Assembly (NCBI GenBank): GCA_045546315.1
Contig: JAZQCN010000091.1
Coordinates: forward strand, 62,001-126,000
Reading direction: 5' to 3'
DNA: 64,000 nucleotides
Source of the DNA: RGIG2041 sp045546315
GTDB taxonomy: Bacteria; Bacillota; Clostridia; UBA1381; UMGS1253
This document shows, one piece after another, positions 8,812 to 17,342 of the stretch. The position numbers were made by a program, and so were the translations under genes. The number at the start of each line of letters is the position of its first letter. Positions within the stretch are counted from its first letter, which is position 1. The notes under the pieces are model-generated. The model searched no databases and was not told the origin of the DNA. It saw nothing but the letters and a program-made list of their open reading frames with translations.

Positions 8812-9123
8812 ATTTTGCCTTGAAAACCTTGATTTTACTAGGTTTTTCAACAATTTGTATTTTTGTGAACATTTATAAAATGTTCCGTAAGGATAATTTT
8901 TAATCCCTTACGGCTTTTTTGTTGCTTTTTATTAGAGTAATCGTTTAATTTATGGGTAATCGTTCAAGTTTTGTATTTCATTTATATCTTCTTGTTTTGT
9001 ATATTAGGCTTTAAATTATTAATACCTGCTGTTCAATTTGTGGAAAAAACCTAAAAATATAAATGAAAACTGCACTGCTTACTTGCGTGTAATAGATACA
9101 ATCATAATTATTAAGAAAAAAAC
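8812..9123. other. AT-rich gene-free stretch with hairpins
   Basis: No plausible gene in either direction. It contains an imperfect hairpin at about 8819-8850 (TTGAAAACC against GGTTTTTCAA) and an 8-bp stem with a T-run at 8885-8920. The rest is unstructured AT-rich DNA leading to the restriction-system promoter. It may be debris from earlier insertions or deletions at the tmRNA site. Confidence 0.5.
8885..8920 (+). terminator. Rho-independent terminator-like hairpin without an upstream gene
   Basis: CCGTAAGG (8885-8892) pairs exactly with CCTTACGG (8906-8913), followed by CTTTTTT. No complete gene precedes it, so it may be the leftover end of a lost gene. Confidence 0.6.
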
Positions 9124-9152
9124 TTGACATTTTATTTTATTTTTGATATCAT
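9124..9152 (+). promoter_or_regulatory. Promoter of the restriction-modification operon
   Basis: Consensus TTGACA (9124-9129), a 17-bp spacer and TATCAT (9147-9152). The -10 is buried in the long palindrome at 9140-9179, the arrangement expected for autorepression. Confidence 0.75.
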
Positions 9153-9179
9153 AATATCAAGATATTATGATATCAAAAA
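9140..9179. promoter_or_regulatory. Operator-like palindrome over the restriction-operon promoter
   Basis: Perfect 19-bp arms (9140-9158 and 9161-9179) around AA, with core TGATATCATAATATC. It covers the -10 and the likely transcription start. The next gene encodes a ribbon-helix-helix protein, which makes it the natural ligand of this site. That link is inference. Confidence 0.7.
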
Positions 9180-9190
9180 GAGGTGATATT

Positions 9191-9379
9191 GTGAATACTT
9201 CGGATACGCCCACCCATCAAAAGGTAATGATTCCTTTGCGATTACCCCCTAATATTTATGATCAAATGATGAGCAAAGTACAGAAACGAAAGAAGAAGGA
9301 ACGAGGATATAGCGTTAATCAATATTTAACTGAAATCCTTTCAAAAGATTTGAAAAAAAAGGAGAAAGAATATGAGTGA
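9191..9379 (+). CDS. Small ribbon-helix-helix protein, probable controller of the downstream restriction enzyme
   Basis: 62 residues from a GTG at 9191, preceded by AGAGGTGA. An in-frame ATG at 9167 lies inside the palindrome without a ribosome site. The sequence fits the ribbon-helix-helix pattern: strand KVMIPLRLPP, helix NIYDQMMSKVQ, a basic stretch KRKKKER, then GYSVNQYLTEILSKDL as second helix. Such proteins bind DNA as dimers on palindromes. It overlaps the next start by eight bases, so the two are translationally coupled. It could instead be an antitoxin-type protein, but no toxin gene is next to it. AT-rich codon use, like its partner and unlike the rest of the window. Confidence 0.7.
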   Translation: MNTSDTPTHQKVMIPLRLPPNIYDQMMSKVQKRKKKERGYSVNQYLTEILSKDLKKKEKEYE

Positions 9380-12074
9380 AGAATTAATACAAAAAGGCTA
9401 TACAAAACACGGAGAGCGTTTCGGAGAGTATGAATACTATAATATAGGAAAAACAAATTTTTCTGACTTGGAAAAACACGCAATTGTTCCTAAACTAGAA
9501 TGGGGAAACTACAAAAGAAAAGCTCCTGATGCCCTCGTTTGTGATAGGAGAAACAAGCAGAATCCGACGGTAATTTGTGTAGTAGAGTATAAGTTGCCTT
9601 CTGAATTTAATACTGAGAATAAAAAATATATAGCTTTTGAACAATGCAACAATTATGCCCAAGTATGTAATGCCAAAATTTGCATTGTAACTGATGGAAA
9701 TGAATTTTTTTGGTTAAACCCAAGGGCGGACAAAAGCAGCTGCGATTACACATATTTTGATAATGAAGATAATAGGGAAAGAGGATTTGCTTTTATTCGC
9801 AACGAAAACAATACTTATTTTAAGGAATATTTTGACTCGACATCTGCTGAATCAATCAACATAGTAGAACTTCTTTGTGACACAATTAATGAAACAAATC
9901 ATTTAATTAGGCCAGCTCAAATGATTTCGCCATCTGTTTTGGCTAAAAAAGTATGGCAGTCTGTATATATGTCTACAGGAGATGACCCTAAAAAATGTTT
10001 AATGACATTTACGGAGTTGTTCATCTTTAAATTCTTAAGCGACAAAAAGATACTAAAGTATGATGACAATGGAAATTCAATAGATTTTGAAACGGTTTAC
10101 GGTAAGGGTAAAAATTTTTGCCTGAAATATTATCTTAGCAACGTACGTCCATACATAAAGAAACTTTTTCCTGTAGGAAATGATGGAACTACTATAATTA
10201 ATGGTTTAAGTTTAAAGAAGGATCAAAATCAAGATGAGTTATTTTTTGATGTGTTAAAAGCTTTCAAAGAAAACGGAAGACTAGATAATATTGACCCTGC
10301 ATTCAAAAGTAGATTGTTTGAAGATTTCCTAAAGAGCACTACAGGCAAAAAACAATTAGCGCAATTCTTCACCCCCAGAAACGTTGTAAAGGCTATAGTT
10401 GAAATGGCGAACGTGAAAAATTTGCCTAATGGTTCTTCTATTTGTGATCCGGCATGTGGAGTGGGCGGGTTTATTTCTGAAGCTGTCTTAAATAGGCGAG
10501 CTAATGGAATAAACGACTATAGTGTAAAAAACGGAAAAATCATAACATCTATTGATTACAACGGAACCGATTATGATGAGTTAACAATAATATTAGCTAA
10601 GGCAAATTACTTGATAACATTAATAGAATTAGTTGCAAAAAATGCTTCTTTGACAGAAAATTTTTCGGAAATATTCTCAAATGTATTTCAATTACAAAAC
10701 AAGAGTATTATAGGATCTTTGGAAAATGTAAAAGAATATCAGTATGATTTGATAATGTCAAATCCGCCATACATTTCATCTGGTAAAGGCTTATATACAA
10801 AGTATATAGATGATAGACCAGAATTAAAGAAGCATTATAATACAACAGCTATAGGAAAAGAAGGATTATTTTTACAAAAAATAATTGCCGAATTGAAGCC
10901 GAACGGAAAAGCTTTTGTGATTTTACCAGATGGATTTTTCTATCGTCCAACAGATAATGCTTTAAAAGAAAAGATGATTTCTGAATGTTATATTGATGGT
11001 ATAATCTCTTTACCATTAAAGACTTTTTATGCCACCAGCAAAAAAACTTATATTTTGTGTTTAACAAAGAAAAGCTCTGCTAACGAAATTCAAAAAGCTC
11101 CTGTTTTTTTAGGTTTGGTTAGTCAAATTGGAGAAACGTTAGATTCAGATAGGATTCCTTGTGAAAAAAATGATTTGTTAGAAATTTCAAAAGAGTATAA
11201 AAAATTCATTTTTGATAGTGAATCATATCAAGTAACAAGTAAAAGAATTAAGATAATCCCTTTTGAAAAAATAAATGCAAATTTTAATTGGCTAGTTGAA
11301 AATTATTGGGATAACGATGAATTGATAGAGCTGGGATTAAAAGGCGAAGAACGAGATTTAACATCAGATGATATAATCGAGGAAATAGATCGTAGTGTTC
11401 ATAAATTTAATAATGTTAAATCCTCTTTGTTGGGATTAATTAGTGAAATCAAGGTTGATGATACGGAATATATATCTTACTCTTTAACAGACAAAGACAC
11501 ATTTGAGTTTTTTCCGGCAGGGCTAGGGCTAACACGTAAAGAGTATGCTGTATTAGATACGAAGAACCCACAAGATATTCCTGTTTATACTGCCGCACGT
11601 AAACCAGTTGCTTATTTTAGTAATTTTAAAATCAGTCCTATTTCGTGTTCTAATGAATCTCCACTGATTTCTTTCGCTTCAGATGGAGATGGCACTGCGG
11701 GAACAAATATATTTTATCATGAATCTCCTTTCTATATAAATACATCTAGAAGAGCGTTTAAGGTAAAAAATCCTGATATCAATCCTAAATATGTATATTA
11801 TTATATACAGGATATGAAAAAGCAATATTCGTTAGACTTTAGGTTTAAAGCAAACAATAGTTATTTAGAACAAATAGTAATATGCGTGCCTACTAAGGAT
11901 GGAAAAATAGATAGAGATATGCAATTGAGATTTATCGAGTACTACGAAAAATTAAGAAGCTTTAAACAAAATACATTAAAGGAACTTTTCGACGCATTAA
12001 ATCAATTCGAGGAAGATATAGATCATCAATTAGATAAAACATTAAAAAGATTTCTCAATTTGGATATAGAGTAG
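9372..12074 (+). CDS. Type IIG restriction-modification enzyme (nuclease, adenine methyltransferase and specificity domain in one chain)
   Basis: 900 residues from an ATG with AAGGAG upstream. Residues 40-120 resemble the HsdR N-terminal nuclease domain, with a PD at 52-53 and ExK (E72-Y-K74), a PD-(D/E)xK arrangement. About 320-600 is an HsdM-like N6-adenine methyltransferase: QFFTPRNVV before motif I DPACGVGGF (359-367) and motif IV NPPY (464-467). About 700-900 is a single HsdS-like target-recognition domain followed by a helical spacer. Fused R-M-S chains cut and methylate without other subunits. The gene is far more AT-rich than the flanking genes and sits behind the tmRNA, both signs of horizontal transfer. 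No frame break is seen. The recognition sequence cannot be predicted. Confidence 0.88.
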   Translation: MSEELIQKGYTKHGERFGEYEYYNIGKTNFSDLEKHAIVPKLEWGNYKRKAPDALVCDRRNKQNPTVICVVEYKLPSEFNTENKKYIAFEQCNNYAQVCNAKICIVTDGNEFFWLNPRADKSSCDYTYFDNEDNRERGFAFIRNENNTYFKEYFDSTSAESINIVELLCDTINETNHLIRPAQMISPSVLAKKVWQSVYMSTGDDPKKCLMTFTELFIFKFLSDKKILKYDDNGNSIDFETVYGKGKNFCLKYYLSNVRPYIKKLFPVGNDGTTIINGLSLKKDQNQDELFFDVLKAFKENGRLDNIDPAFKSRLFEDFLKSTTGKKQLAQFFTPRNVVKAIVEMANVKNLPNGSSICDPACGVGGFISEAVLNRRANGINDYSVKNGKIITSIDYNGTDYDELTIILAKANYLITLIELVAKNASLTENFSEIFSNVFQLQNKSIIGSLENVKEYQYDLIMSNPPYISSGKGLYTKYIDDRPELKKHYNTTAIGKEGLFLQKIIAELKPNGKAFVILPDGFFYRPTDNALKEKMISECYIDGIISLPLKTFYATSKKTYILCLTKKSSANEIQKAPVFLGLVSQIGETLDSDRIPCEKNDLLEISKEYKKFIFDSESYQVTSKRIKIIPFEKINANFNWLVENYWDNDELIELGLKGEERDLTSDDIIEEIDRSVHKFNNVKSSLLGLISEIKVDDTEYISYSLTDKDTFEFFPAGLGLTRKEYAVLDTKNPQDIPVYTAARKPVAYFSNFKISPISCSNESPLISFASDGDGTAGTNIFYHESPFYINTSRRAFKVKNPDINPKYVYYYIQDMKKQYSLDFRFKANNSYLEQIVICVPTKDGKIDRDMQLRFIEYYEKLRSFKQNTLKELFDALNQFEEDIDHQLDKTLKRFLNLDIE

Positions 12075-12222
12075 TTTTCGTTGTAATAACAATGGTATTT
12101 AGTCTACCTGCAATAAGTCTCATAAAATGAAACGATGGTCACTTTTTTTAAAATGGTGGTCAAAAAATTATATTAAAACAAGTGTTGAGATTTGTATCAA
12201 AATATGCACTCTTACCCAAAAC

Positions 12223-12265
12223 AAAAAGCGACTTACTTCGGACAATGTCCGTAAGTCGCTTTTTT
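12223..12265. terminator. Bidirectional terminator between the restriction gene and the NagA-like operon
   Basis: Outer 14-bp stem (12223-12236 with 12251-12264) plus an inner GGAC/GTCC stem. There is a T-run on the plus strand and an A-run that gives T residues on the minus strand. It lies four bases from the stop of the convergent amidohydrolase gene. Confidence 0.85.
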
Positions 12266-12269
12266 AATC

Positions 12270-13424
12270 TTATATTTCTACCATTTCGCCTGCCTGCATA
12301 ACCTTAAGCACATTGAATTTATCATCAACAAATGCAAGGTCTGCCTGCTTGCCCGCGGTAATCGAGCCGATTTCTTCATATAAGCCGACGGCGCGCGCCG
12401 GATTGCCCGATGCCATTCTAAATACCTGCGCAATGCTTGCGCCGGTTGCCGCCATCATATTGCGGCAGCATTGATCCATCGTGAGTCGACTGCCGCCAAG
12501 CTCACCGTTCGGACCGAAATTGAGATCGGGATACTGCATATACTCCGGCCTGGTCTCCACCTTGCCGGCCGCCGAGGTACCGCGGTCTGTAGTCAAAATA
12601 ATCTTTTCTGCAGTCTTGCAGAACAAAAGCAGCTGCTGCAATTCCGGATGCACATGCTTACCGGCAGAATCCGAAATCAGCTCTGCATACATTTCCGGTG
12701 TTTTCAGGCAATACTCGTCCGGACCGTAGCCGCGTATACCGCCGCTATCGCAGGTCTGACGCCCGGTTGCATTAAAGGTATGCGTCATAATCATCGGGCG
12801 GTTTTTGCCGAGCGCACGCACCTGCATCGGGGTTGCTTCACTGTGCCCGAGTGCAAATACAACATTCGGGTTGACCTGTCTTGCGTAATCCAAGAACGGC
12901 TCTAAGCCTTCGCGCTCCGGCGCGATTGTCCACACGCGTATGCCCGTGCCGGCAGCATCCACCAGCGCCTTATACTCCGACTCCGTCATCGGATGACGCC
13001 ACGGATTTCTCGCCGCGCCTGCGCCGTACTTTGGATTGGTGTACGGCCCTTCGGCATAGATACCGCGCAGCCCCTTCACCTTGCCGAGCGATGCATTCAC
13101 ATTTTTAAACGCTTCCATAAATTCATCAAAATTTCTGCCGTAGGACGGCGTTGCCAAAAAGCTGGTTGTACCGTGTTTTACAAAATAATCTGCCGCGCCC
13201 TGCGGATCGGCAAAGGTTGTCGCTTTATCACCGCTATGCACATGAATATCGAAAAGTCCCGGGCCGACATATGCGCCCTTTGCATCTATTTTCTCGGCAT
13301 CTGCGGGGATTTCCGTCTCGCGTGCATTGCCGACCTGGGCAATTCTATCGCCCTCGGTTAAAATCACGCCGTCCCAAATAATACCGTTCTCTAAAACTAC
13401 CTTTGCATTGATAATCGCTTTCAT
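12270..13424 (-). CDS. NagA-like amidohydrolase, third paralogue
   Basis: 384 residues, amidohydrolase superfamily, closest in pattern to N-acetylglucosamine-6-phosphate deacetylase. Metal and catalytic signatures are present in order: HVH after GLFDI (near residue 60), the EGPY glutamate, GHSEAT, THTFNA and the aspartate in TTDRGTS. The N- and C-terminal strands form the usual small beta domain (NAKVVLENG and KQADLAFVDDKFNV). The start codon is one base after the stop of the gene before it, with GAGGAAG as ribosome site. It is the last gene of a five-gene operon that holds two more copies of this family. The true substrate is unknown; no kinase or sugar transporter is adjacent. Confidence 0.8.
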   Translation of the reverse strand: MKAIINAKVVLENGIIWDGVILTEGDRIAQVGNARETEIPADAEKIDAKGAYVGPGLFDIHVHSGDKATTFADPQGAADYFVKHGTTSFLATPSYGRNFDEFMEAFKNVNASLGKVKGLRGIYAEGPYTNPKYGAGAARNPWRHPMTESEYKALVDAAGTGIRVWTIAPEREGLEPFLDYARQVNPNVVFALGHSEATPMQVRALGKNRPMIMTHTFNATGRQTCDSGGIRGYGPDEYCLKTPEMYAELISDSAGKHVHPELQQLLLFCKTAEKIILTTDRGTSAAGKVETRPEYMQYPDLNFGPNGELGGSRLTMDQCCRNMMAATGASIAQVFRMASGNPARAVGLYEEIGSITAGKQADLAFVDDKFNVLKVMQAGEMVEI

Positions 13425-13425
13425 C

Positions 13426-14787
13426 TTACTTCCTCATTTCATCCAAAAGTGCCTTACCGCCTTCGATAATTGCTTCTGCTACGCCTGCTTTGTAGTTGGA
13501 AGCGCATGCCTCGTAGCCGCCTTCGTCAAATGCAGACTGCATCGGGAAATACCCCATAGAACCGTTTGTAAGTGCGCACGGCATAATCATATCCCAGCCC
13601 TCTGCTTCCTTGATACCGACACCGATATCAGTAAACGGCTCGCCCGGGATACCCAGCATGGCAACATTACCGAGCTTTAAGCCGGTCAGTGTCATTTCAA
13701 AGAATTCCGGTCCGTTTTCAAGGCGGCACATACGCAGAGCCTCTGCCACAACCGTTGTCAGCTGCATTGCCTCGTACGGAATATCGCAGTCTCTGCCCGC
13801 TTCGTGCAGCTCCTTATACTTATGCGCAAGCGGTAAATCCTTTTTGTCCGGCACATTTGCCGCAAGCTTGATTGTCTTTTTGATAATGCCGATATCGTCT
13901 ACATCAAAGTAGGCAACCTTATCGTACACCTGCAGAATCGTACCTGCAAGCGCACGTCCTACAAAGCGCGCCATACCCGGGCTCTTCATTTCGTTATCGA
14001 AGCTGATTTCGGTATCGTTCATATCGCCCGGTGCCGGGAATACGTGTGTCGATCCGACATCGCCTTCACAACCGGTCATAAACATACACTTTGTGCCGTC
14101 GAGCGCAGCTTCTATGGTTTTGCGCATCCAGTGCGGCCAATCGGCGGAAATCAGGTCACCGTTGGTCGTGTCCGCGTGTACGCCGTAGTTCATCAATACA
14201 ACACTCTCCGCGCCTTCGCGGTCTACGCGCAGTACGTGTACTCTCTGGTCTAATTCGCCAATCGGGTGATCGATATTCGGGTCGTTAATCGGCGGGCAGG
14301 TAAAGGTAGAGCCGTCCTTCATCTTATAGCGGCGGATGTATGCCACTCTCTCCGGCGCCCAACCTGTGCAATAGCCCATCTTTGCCGGCTTCATTTCCTG
14401 CATTGCCAGCGCCACAACATCTGCAAGACGCGCACCGACAAAAGCATTGTAAGCATCAATCATTTCCGCCTCCGCGCCTTCGCGCCCTTCCGATGCGATA
14501 AACGGACCGGTGTGCGTGTGCGATGCGGTTAGGAAAATATTCTCTGTACCGATGCCGGTTTTCTTATCAATTTCCGCAAACCATACATCTAATTCCTTTT
14601 TTGTAACTGCGCACAAATCCACTGCAACAATGGCAATCTTCTTTGCGCCGAGTTCAAGCACAAGTGCACTTGCCTGCAGCTCCGTAATCACACCGCTTGC
14701 ATAACGCGGGATATAATATCCGCGCATCGGAATACCGAGCGGTGGAGTTGTATTGACCTCAGCGTAGCCTGCCAATAATTTACTCAT
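13426..14787 (-). CDS. Neutral/alkaline ceramidase-like hydrolase, second paralogue
   Basis: 453 residues without a signal peptide, so cytoplasmic, unlike classical secreted neutral ceramidases. The N-terminal catalytic-domain pattern is clear: GYAEVNTTPPLG, the zinc motif ASHTHTGP (90-95), NYGVHADT, GIPGEPFTD and NGSMGYFPM. These match the positions of the two His, the Glu and the Tyr metal ligands known in the family. The hexapeptide that holds the nucleophilic serine in true ceramidases (GDVSPN) reads GDVGST here (242-247), so ordinary ceramide hydrolysis is doubtful. The C-terminal Ig-like domain of neutral ceramidases is missing. GGAGG lies eight bases before the start. About two thirds of the chain is nearly identical to the neighbouring paralogue. 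Confidence 0.75.
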   Translation of the reverse strand: MSKLLAGYAEVNTTPPLGIPMRGYYIPRYASGVITELQASALVLELGAKKIAIVAVDLCAVTKKELDVWFAEIDKKTGIGTENIFLTASHTHTGPFIASEGREGAEAEMIDAYNAFVGARLADVVALAMQEMKPAKMGYCTGWAPERVAYIRRYKMKDGSTFTCPPINDPNIDHPIGELDQRVHVLRVDREGAESVVLMNYGVHADTTNGDLISADWPHWMRKTIEAALDGTKCMFMTGCEGDVGSTHVFPAPGDMNDTEISFDNEMKSPGMARFVGRALAGTILQVYDKVAYFDVDDIGIIKKTIKLAANVPDKKDLPLAHKYKELHEAGRDCDIPYEAMQLTTVVAEALRMCRLENGPEFFEMTLTGLKLGNVAMLGIPGEPFTDIGVGIKEAEGWDMIMPCALTNGSMGYFPMQSAFDEGGYEACASNYKAGVAEAIIEGGKALLDEMRK

Positions 14788-14810
14788 CCTTCATTCCTCC
14801 GTTTATATGT

Positions 14811-16172
14811 TTATTTTTTTAATTCCTCCAAAATGGCTTTACCGCCCTCGATAATGGCTTCTGCAACGCCTGCCTTGTAATTCGACGAACGTGCCTCATA
14901 GCCACCTTCATCGTAAGCGGATTTCATCGGAAAATACCCCATCGAGCCGTTGGTCAGCGCACACGGCATAATCATATCCCAGCCTTCTGCCGCCTTGATA
15001 CCAACACCAACGTCGGTAAACGGCTCGCCCGGAATACCTACAAATGCCACTTTGCCGAGCTTCAAGCCCATTAAAGGCATTTCAAAAAATTCCGGACCAT
15101 TTTCAAGTCTGCACATACGAAGCGCTTCAGCAACCACCGTCGTCAGCTCCATCGCCTCATACGGAATATCGCAATCGCGTCCTGCATCGTGCAGCTCTTT
15201 ATACTTATACGCCAGCGGCATATCCTTCTTGTCCGGCACATTTGCCGCAAGCTTGATAGTTTTATGTACAATGCCGATATCGTCCACATCAAAGTACGCC
15301 ACCTTGTCGTACACCTGCAGAATTGTGCCCGCCAAAGCTCTGCCGACAAAGCGCGCCATGCCCGGGCTCTTCATTTCGTTATCAAAGCTGATTTCCGTAT
15401 CGTTCATATCGCCCGGCGCCGGGAATACATGCGTCGAGCCGACATCGCCCTCACAACCGGTAAAGAACATACATTTTGTGCCGTCGAGCGTTTTTTCAAT
15501 CGTCGTGCGCATCCAATGCGGCCAGTCGGCGGAAAGCAGTTCCCCGTTGATGGTGTCTGCGTGCAGACCGTAGTTCATCAAAACAATACCGTGACCGCCT
15601 TCACGGTCGATGCGCACAACATGAACTCTCTGGTCCAATTCGCCGAGCGGATAGTCGATATTCGGGTCGTTAATCGGCGGGCAGGTCATGGTTGTGCCAT
15701 CCTTCATCTTATAGCGGCGGATGTAAGCCACTCTCTCCGGCGCATACCCCGTGCAAAAGCCCATCTTCGCCGGTTTGAAATCCTTAAGCGCCAGCTCTGC
15801 CGCATCTGCGATGCGCGCCGTAAAGAACGCCTTATACGCTGCAACCACACTTTTCTCCACATCAAAGAGCGGAGCTGCATTGAGAATCGGGCCGGTATGC
15901 GTATGAGACGCCGTCATAAATATATTTTCCTTTTCAATGCCCGTTTGCGCTTCAATCGCCTGCAAAATGCAATTTGCATCCGCATTTTCAATCAGACAAA
16001 CATCCACGGCAATCATCATAACTGTCTTTTCGCCCAAACGAATGGCAAGTACACTTGCCTTTAAATCATCTAAAAAGCCCTTCGCATGGCGGGGCACAAA
16101 ATAACCGTGCACGCCGATGCCGAGCGGCGGATTGATGTTGACCTCCGCATAACCTACCTGCAATTTGCTCAT
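14811..16172 (-). CDS. Neutral/alkaline ceramidase-like hydrolase, first paralogue
   Basis: 453 residues, same length and domain plan as the next gene, and no signal peptide. Zinc-site motifs ASHTHTGP, NYGLHADT, GIPGEPFTD and NGSMGYFPM are intact, and again GDVGST (242-247) replaces the serine hexapeptide. From about residue 140 on, the two paralogues are almost the same protein, with one stretch of more than 60 residues identical from TGCEGDVGST to DVDDIGI, while the first 140 residues differ clearly. The divergent part should therefore set substrate choice. GGAGG is eight bases upstream, and the gap to the amidohydrolase gene before it is 15 bases. Confidence 0.75.
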   Translation of the reverse strand: MSKLQVGYAEVNINPPLGIGVHGYFVPRHAKGFLDDLKASVLAIRLGEKTVMMIAVDVCLIENADANCILQAIEAQTGIEKENIFMTASHTHTGPILNAAPLFDVEKSVVAAYKAFFTARIADAAELALKDFKPAKMGFCTGYAPERVAYIRRYKMKDGTTMTCPPINDPNIDYPLGELDQRVHVVRIDREGGHGIVLMNYGLHADTINGELLSADWPHWMRTTIEKTLDGTKCMFFTGCEGDVGSTHVFPAPGDMNDTEISFDNEMKSPGMARFVGRALAGTILQVYDKVAYFDVDDIGIVHKTIKLAANVPDKKDMPLAYKYKELHDAGRDCDIPYEAMELTTVVAEALRMCRLENGPEFFEMPLMGLKLGKVAFVGIPGEPFTDVGVGIKAAEGWDMIMPCALTNGSMGYFPMKSAYDEGGYEARSSNYKAGVAEAIIEGGKAILEELKK

Positions 16173-16187
16173 GCTTGTTGCCTCCTT

Positions 16188-17339
16188 TTATCCTACACAA
16201 AGCTCGCCTTCCAGCATCACCTTGCCTACATTAAACTTATCGTCAACAAAAACAAAATCCGCTTTTTTCCCGACTTCAATCGAGCCGATGTCGCCATCCA
16301 TACCCAAAAGTCTTGCCGGATTCAGCGATGCCATAATAAAAGCCTGTGCAATGCCGCAATTCGAATGCGTCATAATATTGCGGCACGCCTGATCCATCGT
16401 CATTTTGCTGCCGGCAAGTCTGCCGATTTCATTAAAATTCAAATCAATCGCATCCGGAAAGTTTTCGGATGCAAAGCCCTTATACGGTGTCGAGTCCGTA
16501 ATCAGGATTGTACGGTAAAGTCCCTTCGTTTTCAACACCATATTGACCATATCCGGGTGTACGTGAATGCCCTGCGAATCGCAAATCAGCTCGGCATACA
16601 TCTCCGGGTCGGCAAGACAGTACTCATCCGGTCCGCGACCGCGGATGCCGTGACTTGCGCCGGTTCTGCCCGTGGCGTTGAGCATATGCGTTGTCAGCTT
16701 CGGTCTGAACTTTGCACCCAGTGCGCGAATCTGCTCCGGCGTTGCCTCACTGTGCCCGACAGAAAATACCACATCTGGGCTGACCTTTCTTGCATATGCC
16801 ATCACCGGCACAAGACCTTCACGCTCCGGCGCAACGCTCATCAGCTTTAAATCCTCTCCCACCAAATCAAGCAGCGGCTCATACTCCGCCGCATCAATCG
16901 GCCCGTAGTTCCAAAGCTCCATATTTGCACTTGCACCGTACTTGTCGCTGATGTACGGTCCTTCTATATTGATGCCCTTAATATTCTTTTGCGTTTTCAT
17001 CGCTTCTTTCACGCATCGGATACCTTCAAGCAGTCCTTCATAGGTGTTTTTCGTGGTCGCTGCCGCAAGCAGACTTGTTTCACCGTGCTTTAAGAAAAAC
17101 TGCGCCGCCGCTTTCGGATCACCGCCGTAGAAGGCGTCGCCCTCCTTGCCGTGCACATGAATGTTCACAAAGCCCGGCCCGACATATGCGCCGCCCGCGT
17201 CAATCACCTGTGCGCCTTCCGGAATTGCAATATCCCTTGCCTTACCGACAGCGGCAATTCTGTCCTTTTCAATTAAAAGCGTACCGTCCCACAAAATGCC
17301 GTTTTCCAAAACAATGTTTGCATTGATAATCGCTTTCAT
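16188..17339 (-). CDS. NagA-like amidohydrolase, second paralogue
   Basis: 383 residues. It carries the family motifs HVHGKEGDAF, IEGPY, GHSEAT, THMLNA and ITDSTPY, so the metal site should work. It shares with its two paralogues the insertion GRGPDEYC before MYAELI, which I do not recall from standard NagA proteins. It starts three bases after the stop of the upstream paralogue. Deacetylation of an N-acetyl amino sugar or a related amide is the family-level expectation. The substrate cannot be told. Confidence 0.8.
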   Translation of the reverse strand: MKAIINANIVLENGILWDGTLLIEKDRIAAVGKARDIAIPEGAQVIDAGGAYVGPGFVNIHVHGKEGDAFYGGDPKAAAQFFLKHGETSLLAAATTKNTYEGLLEGIRCVKEAMKTQKNIKGINIEGPYISDKYGASANMELWNYGPIDAAEYEPLLDLVGEDLKLMSVAPEREGLVPVMAYARKVSPDVVFSVGHSEATPEQIRALGAKFRPKLTTHMLNATGRTGASHGIRGRGPDEYCLADPEMYAELICDSQGIHVHPDMVNMVLKTKGLYRTILITDSTPYKGFASENFPDAIDLNFNEIGRLAGSKMTMDQACRNIMTHSNCGIAQAFIMASLNPARLLGMDGDIGSIEVGKKADFVFVDDKFNVGKVMLEGELCVG

Positions 17340-17342
17340 CGT

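Noticed and set aside
8585..8853. Minus-strand frames of 70 and 84 codons behind ssrA
   Set aside because: They run through terminators and the duplicated tmRNA tail and have no ribosome site. The sequence is better explained as a structured repeat.
12075..12270. Right-hand attachment site for the restriction island
   Set aside because: I looked for a copy of the tmRNA tail here and found only short A-rich matches such as ACCCAAAAC, which are not convincing.
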